Positions 59,020-64,000 of a DNA stretch of 64,000 nt are shown in pieces. A program made the translations under genes and the position numbers. Each line of letters begins with the position of its first letter. Position 1 is the first letter of the stretch. This DNA comes from Calliopum simillimum (Eukaryota; Arthropoda; Insecta; Diptera; Lauxaniidae), in contig OX638368.1 of NCBI GenBank assembly GCA_951812925.1, positions 9,751,994 to 9,815,993 of the forward strand. Direction: 5' to 3'. The notes under the pieces are model-generated. The model made no database searches. It was not told the origin of the DNA and saw only the letters and a list, made by a program, of their open reading frames with translations.

Positions 59020-60760
59020 CAAAAATCAAACTTTATTTTGGAAAAAAGTTTCACATTAGTTTTGTGGCAGACAAGGGTTACATTTTTGAGAAAAATACAA
59101 GCTAATTTTATCACAAAAAAAAAACTAATTTTAACTCAAAAACCAAGTGTTATATTTGATTCAATCACGCTTATTTTTAACATATGGGCTGATGTTACCA
59201 ATAGCATCTCAAATAACGAGTTATATTGCTGTATTTCAAATAGTCTCATAATTAATTACACATAGTGGACTGTCTGTCTGCTACTCAAATTTGAGAGCAA
59301 TATAGGAACATATGTAACTTGCTTTATGGAAATTTAATATTTACTTTTTTCGCAAATGACACATTGGACCACCTACAGCGCGTGCAGCACTTAAGCAGCT
59401 CCATCAATAGCCATTTAAAATTTAAAATAAATTCGCCAAATTGTAATTTGCCTCAACTGCTTTCGGGCGTTACATGCATGTGACAGCCCTTACCTTAAGA
59501 TATGCAAATATCAATCAATCTCTTGTCAGCCCCTCAATGGCTATTGCTCCGGGTGCATTCAAGTGAAGTGGAAAATGTTTATTTTTTTTAAAATGCAGAA
59601 ATTTCATCAATTAATATTGGAGCTGCAACAGCTGTCTGCCTTTCATTTCCTTTCCTTTCAATGCTTTTAACGTGAAACGAATGAGCCGTTTAAAAATTTA
59701 ATTTAAAAAATGACTGCAGGAGCAACACAAACAGTTGAAGGAACTCCATATTTGCTTCCATTTATTTATCCCTGAAATTTTGATGAACGACGTTTTTTAT
59801 GTAAATTGTTTTCTTTATTTTAACTTTGAGTGAAGTTGGATTAATTCCATAAAAGATAAGCAATCATTATATTGATATGTATTCTCTTTCAGGAGGTAGT
59901 CATTTGACCGGTATCATTTTTTTAACTAAATTTTGCCAATTCTGCTTTTTTTAGTAAACTTTCTGTGAAAACAGAGCTCAATTCCTTTCATTTTTAACAA
60001 ATAAGCAGCCGATTCACATTACGACATTAGTTTTCAACTTCAACTGCGCAAATGTTTGTCAAAAAAATTCACAAATGCTTCCTTCACTGATGGAAAACTT
60101 TAGATCTGCCACATGGCATTGCTTTGCTTAAGGCATAACATTTGATTCAATTACGCATTCATGCATTTACGAGTATATTTGGAATCAAATCAAAATTTTT
60201 AAGCTTTAAGCTACTTAAGCTCAAAGGTTTCTTATTTTGGTAAATTATTAATAATGAAATTCAAAGGATTATGCAATGTCCAAAAACTTGACGAAGGGAT
60301 AATTAATTGTACAAGCAATATAAAAGATTAAAGTCAGATAATTGAAGTTCTTTCTTTCTTTTATGATTTATCTTAAGATATAAATTTATACCATAATATC
60401 TAATTAAATAGTAAATGAAACACATTTAATTTTGAAATCAGTGGCGTTACTAAAAAAAATTTAATCCATAAAATTTCCATCATCTTTTGCAATATGTATG
60501 GGAGGTTAAACAAAAGTCTTGACCCATAAACAAAACCAATACAAAACCCTTTAGTTGTGGCTGTAGTCTATAACACTCACCAAACATATACCAAAAAGTC
60601 GGCGAAATTGAATAACGAGACGTGGCACTTTTCATTTTTCTTGCTTTCATATAGAAAACTCGATAGATATGCCACTTTTTTTGTTGAACTGTTAAAAGAC
60701 ATTTTAAATGCACTAAACACGAACCTTAAAAGTTCTTAATCACCCAAGATTATGGGTTAT
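59020..60760. other. Stretch without recognised gene
   Basis: The 59370-59680 part is less AT-rich and looks like unique DNA, but no conserved frame is recognisable. Confidence 0.4.
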
Positions 60761-60768
60761 TTGGCACC

Positions 60769-61011
60769 CTAGGAGCCTTTTAAGTTTTTTTTTCCAGAAT
60801 AGTTGCATATTTTTGTATAAGATGTACACGTTTCATATGAATACATATATCGCAAATTTAGCTTTGGATCATCTGGCTTAAAGGTTTGTGCATTGTCTTC
60901 TATACATCCACCGCAACCATTAGATTTATCTTGGAATAAAATATTTTCATCGGAAGAAGCATAACTTGTAACCACCTTACGATGATATGTCCTCTTCTTT
61001 GGAGCCACCAT
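60769..61011 (-). CDS. Unassigned 80-residue frame, possible transposase tail
   Basis: An ATG-to-stop frame with a basic N-terminus (PKKRTYHRKVV), an SSDEN acidic patch at residues 19-23, then CGGC at residues 33-36 and further Cys residues at 63 and 69. Basic stretch, Ser/Asp patch and Cys pairs in this order faintly recall the C-terminal zinc-finger tail of pogo/jerky-type transposases, but the Cys/His spacing does not form a clear finger and no catalytic domain lies upstream. It may be chance. No promoter or polyadenylation signal could be tied to it. Confidence 0.2.
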   Translation of the reverse strand: MVAPKKRTYHRKVVTSYASSDENILFQDKSNGCGGCIEDNAQTFKPDDPKLNLRYMYSYETCTSYTKICNYSGKKNLKGS

Positions 61012-61293
61012 GGTTGTGTTTTTGGCTTTAAGTTTTTCTTTTACTACTGGACCATATTATCAAAAGGCTTTAGAATTCTTGTCATTTATTTTCTTGTGTT
61101 CGGCTTAGAGTTCTTAGAAGTCGTTGATACAGGCGGGGTTTAACTTAACATAATTTTTGCGTTGTCATTTCTATTCAGAGTCTTCACAAAATTTTCTAAG
61201 CTTAAAAAGGAAATGGCACCCTCTGAAGTTGGGTGCTATTTGTATAAACCGAATAAAAATGCCACTAAGCTAAACCACATTCAATTCTCTTTA

Positions 61294-62385
61294 GGGGCCG
61301 TCTATAAAGGATGTCGCGTTTTTTCAGAGGAATTTCAACCCACCGCCCCCATGTCACAAATAGTCACATTTTTCCAGAACCCCCTCCTATGTCACGTCAC
61401 AAAATTTAAATAGCATGTGGTAAAGAAATAGCAGTCAAAACAAGTAGAATTTATAGCCATTAAAAGAAACATTTATTTATGATAACATTTCATAAATAAT
61501 AATAAAATACAAGCCAGAAGAACTTTCCTTCAAATCTCTAGCAACGGGTTTTCAGAACATCTGCTAAATTTATCGGAATCGTTTCCGCTTCTCCGTTGTC
61601 CTCCTTTTCTTCGGAATATCCGCTAAGCCAGTCCAATCTAAATCGTTTTCGAATAGCCAATCCACTTGATCGTCGGTTAAAGTGGCCATTCATTCTCTTT
61701 TACGCTTTGTTACAACTCTGATGGGTTAAGTTTTCGGCAATTTAAAACTCGATTTAAAACTTTGTGTTTCTGGAGCGAAATGTATGTGGCATGATTGACA
61801 ATTTCTTGACTCCAGATCTTTTTGGACTGAAGGGCAAAATTAATCGTATGGAATAGGAAAGTTTTCGGCTTGAAAGTTACTCAACTGGAGCTATTATTTC
61901 GGACTTTACATTTTCATAAACTTCCCTCCTCCCCGTCACAAATGGTCCCAATTTGATACACCCCCCTTCTCCTCAAGCCGTGAAGTCCAATACTACCGCT
62001 TTACTCGAAAGATATGTAAAAAAGTCACCTGTTCATATTTCCAATTTATTTTTTAAGAATCCCGCACATAAATCGCCACGAAAATTTTTGCGCAAATGAA
62101 CTAAATTTCCTACTTTTTGAATAATACAAAAGCTGCGGTGCCATGTCTCCCGGGCTTATTCTACACTATTGACGATCCTTATAGTCCCAAATAAAACTCT
62201 CAGTATGGCAATTTTTTAGTGTTTAAAATTATATGGGAGTCTGCCAATGTTTTGTTCAAAGCTTACCTGATACACTTTAACTTCATTAATCTAAATTCAT
62301 TTATTTAATGCCAATGAAGACCACTTTCTGGCTCTCTGTGCGAAAGTTGTAAACGCCACTGTTACAAACTTCATAGACGGCACCC
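61294..62385. mobile_element. Candidate element with GGGGCCGTCTATAAAG ends
   Basis: The left end ggggccgtctataaaggatg (preceded by TA) and the reversed right end gggtgccgtctatgaagttt are inverted repeats with a one-base gap. Just inside the left end lie cccccatgtcacaaatagtc and ctcctatgtcacgtcacaaa. A matching ccccgtcacaaatggtccc block lies at 61935-61953. GGGCCGTCCATAAA-type ends followed by GTCACAAAT/CCCC blocks are known to me as a common insect interspersed repeat. The exact right boundary and duplication are uncertain. Confidence 0.5.
61570..61689 (-). CDS. Small 39-residue open frame inside the element
   Basis: Starts MATLTDDQVDWLFENDLDW and ends KKRRTTEKRKRFR before a TAA stop. An acidic/tryptophan-rich half is followed by a strongly basic tail. 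Downstream on the same strand a cataaataaatg polyadenylation-like signal lies about 110 nt away. Composition is clearly less AT-rich than the flanks and codon use looks protein-like. It may be the last exon or tail of a lost transposase. No family could be assigned. Confidence 0.35.
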   Translation of the reverse strand: MATLTDDQVDWLFENDLDWTGLADIPKKRRTTEKRKRFR

Positions 62386-62389
62386 AAAA

Positions 62390-64000
62390 GTATGCTAAGA
62401 AATTTTAACTCTAAATGATTGACAAAGATTACTGAAAAGTTTTACCACTTTTCCCAATGTTACGTACATCCCTTTTACAATTCAATTTATTTGAAAATTT
62501 TAATCTCACAACTGTAACCAAATAGATATGCAAGAAAATTAAATTCACAAATGCGTAAAGGACAATGCGCCAAATACAAGAACGACCTAGAGAAAAAAAA
62601 CTTTATGTATGCAGTGTATTTGAATGTTGCCACATGAGTTACTAACTTTTTTCTAAGAATTTATTACCGAAGACTGCATGCATTGGTGTGCTATATGCAA
62701 GATAAGTGAGTGGACAAGGACATAAGGAACAATGCTCGTACCACTACCACTACTATGCGCAAAGGGATACGCTCTGTGACACATGTGATATGTGTTCTTT
62801 TGGTCTTTTGTTTGTTTTCTCTTTTCTCTCGATGTTGCAGCAAATATCCTCAGGGATTAAAGTGGGTAACACAAGACAAGTATTGTATACCAATGCAGTG
62901 GCTAATGCTCAACATGATGTTTTTAACTGCTGGGGTCAAAGAATTTTTAAGTTTACAGGAAAACTTTACACATCGTGCGCAATGCAGTTTACAGAGTATT
63001 TTTGAAGTTATTTATTTAAAAAAAATTAAAACAAACGCGGTGCCATTTTCAAAACTTTGTTTTACAAGGACAAGAAACAAAGAAATTTTACGAAGAAAAT
63101 CATATCAGCATAATGTTTGTACATAGTTCATGATAGTAGCTGCTGAAGAAAATCATAAAGATACACACAAAACAATGGAAAATACCCATATTCTCTCATC
63201 AGTAGCTCTTAAATTGTAATGAGAAAGGTGAAATGCTCATATTTCTCTATAACAAGAATTAAACATTTACTATCTACTATTAAACTACGCCTGTTAGCAT
63301 TTTCCCTACGCCAGATCCCATAACTAAGACCTCAGCGTTTTGCCACGAAACTTCTTTTATTAACAAAAATAACAAAGAACCACAATATAGAAACCACAAA
63401 AAAATGAGTGCCAAAATTCGGAATTCTCCTAAATCTTGCTGAGAAGAAAAGCGCTTACCCGAAGACTAACTTATAGAAAGCGTGGAAAATCTTCTGTCAA
63501 AATATGACTTATTACATCAACAGAGGATTAGGATAGGACATTGCAGAAATATTTTCGAAAATATTTATTCACGATAAGGCCCTAAGTCACAGAAGTCATC
63601 CTGATTCAATTCTCATTAAAGAGATATTTATGTCTAAGCACCACGGTGAAGTGTATTAACATTTTGCAGACTCGGGTGTCCGAAACTTAAAGATCTTCCC
63701 TAGAATATATTCTCTAAGTAAAAGTTAGTTCTAACTGAGCATGCTGGCCAAACTTTGCACGTGTAAATTAATTATGGGAAAATTTTCTCTTCCAAAGATC
63801 TTGAGTAAAGGTTTTTTTACAAAGGGATAGCCCTTATATATGCAATGCACCTTGTTGATTTGTAGAAAAGATGATAGGTAAGTGGGACGAGGGAAAAGAG
63901 GAATAGTGCCAATAATGTTTTTCTTGAATCTACTGATGTCACAGATGTCGAAAAAAACACTTACATGGAGATTTTTCAACAATTTAATCCATCAACCAAA
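62390..64000. other. Stretch without recognised gene
   Basis: Two overlapping plus frames, 62706-63005 and 62710-63126 (138 residues, with one hydrophobic segment VICVLLVFCLFSLF), occupy different frames and have no recognisable domain. I treat them as chance frames. Nothing else is supported up to the window end. Confidence 0.4.

Noticed and set aside
58275..59114. 279-residue frame as an intact gene
   Set aside because: It is an RTE reverse transcriptase fragment with the catalytic YADD segment deleted; the first ~40 residues are unrelated upstream sequence.
62706..63126. 138- and 99-residue overlapping plus-strand frames with a hydrophobic segment
   Set aside because: They occupy different frames over the same DNA, have no recognisable domain, and match what AT-rich sequence yields by chance.
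1..64000. CRISPR arrays, bacterial operons, integrons or prophage
   Set aside because: Composition, absence of dense coding, and the eukaryotic transposon families present rule out a prokaryotic reading; no regularly spaced identical repeats were seen.

Overview
This window looks like non-genic, repeat-packed nuclear DNA from an insect, most likely a higher (brachyceran) fly. The evidence is a strongly AT-rich composition, long poly-A/poly-T runs, CAA/TTG and TATG/CATA microsatellites, relics of RTE and R1/Jockey-like non-LTR retrotransposons, mariner-like transposase relics, and a very high density of palindromic non-autonomous DNA elements. Genus and species cannot be fixed from sequence alone. 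I found no intact host protein-coding gene, rRNA gene or canonical tRNA gene. Nearly all open frames above 60 codons look like chance frames or pieces of transposons.

Layout. 0-10 kb: A-rich GAAAAATCG repeat; a dispersed repeat (415-935); a tRNA-like unit (2580-2650); a hairpin-core element (3950-4215); a frameshifted R1/Jockey-like reverse transcriptase on the minus strand (4600-6048), broken by a 631-bp foldback element with a TAA duplication (6049-6679); and a dispersed repeat (8505-8765). 10-24 kb: A-rich repeats, a mariner transposase relic (13260-13720), a degenerate tandem array (15738-16290) and a TA-flanked element (23474-24184). 24-36 kb: a probable solo LTR (26707-27653), CAA repeats, a GACCGGGTCGA-ended element carrying its own palindrome (29723-31023), a second mariner relic (31473-31700), and second copies of the two dispersed repeats.

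36-42.4 kb is the most striking part. A palindromic element (36382-41153) with CACGGTG ends and an AACT duplication carries in its TA-rich centre three further, independent long palindromes in tandem (36648-38204, 38221-39498, 39538-40860). It is followed by a second GACCGGGTCGA element (41626-42412).

44-52.4 kb is a cluster of foldback and MITE-like elements: 44249-45205, 46494-46686, a near-perfect 107-bp hairpin at 47142-47248, 47632-48528, 48753-49168, 49991-51382 and 51488-52369. They are interleaved with tRNA-like (A box/B box) SINE-type units at 45.7-47.4 kb and 53.5-54.2 kb. 54-64 kb holds a 129-bp tandem duplication, an RTE-clade reverse transcriptase relic lacking the YADD segment (57880-59010), and a terminal-repeat element with a small open frame (61294-62385).

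Functionally the window is a graveyard and nesting ground of mobile DNA. The recognisable transposase and reverse transcriptase pieces are dead. The structured palindromes could still matter, because read-through transcripts would fold into long double-stranded hairpins able to feed small-RNA pathways.
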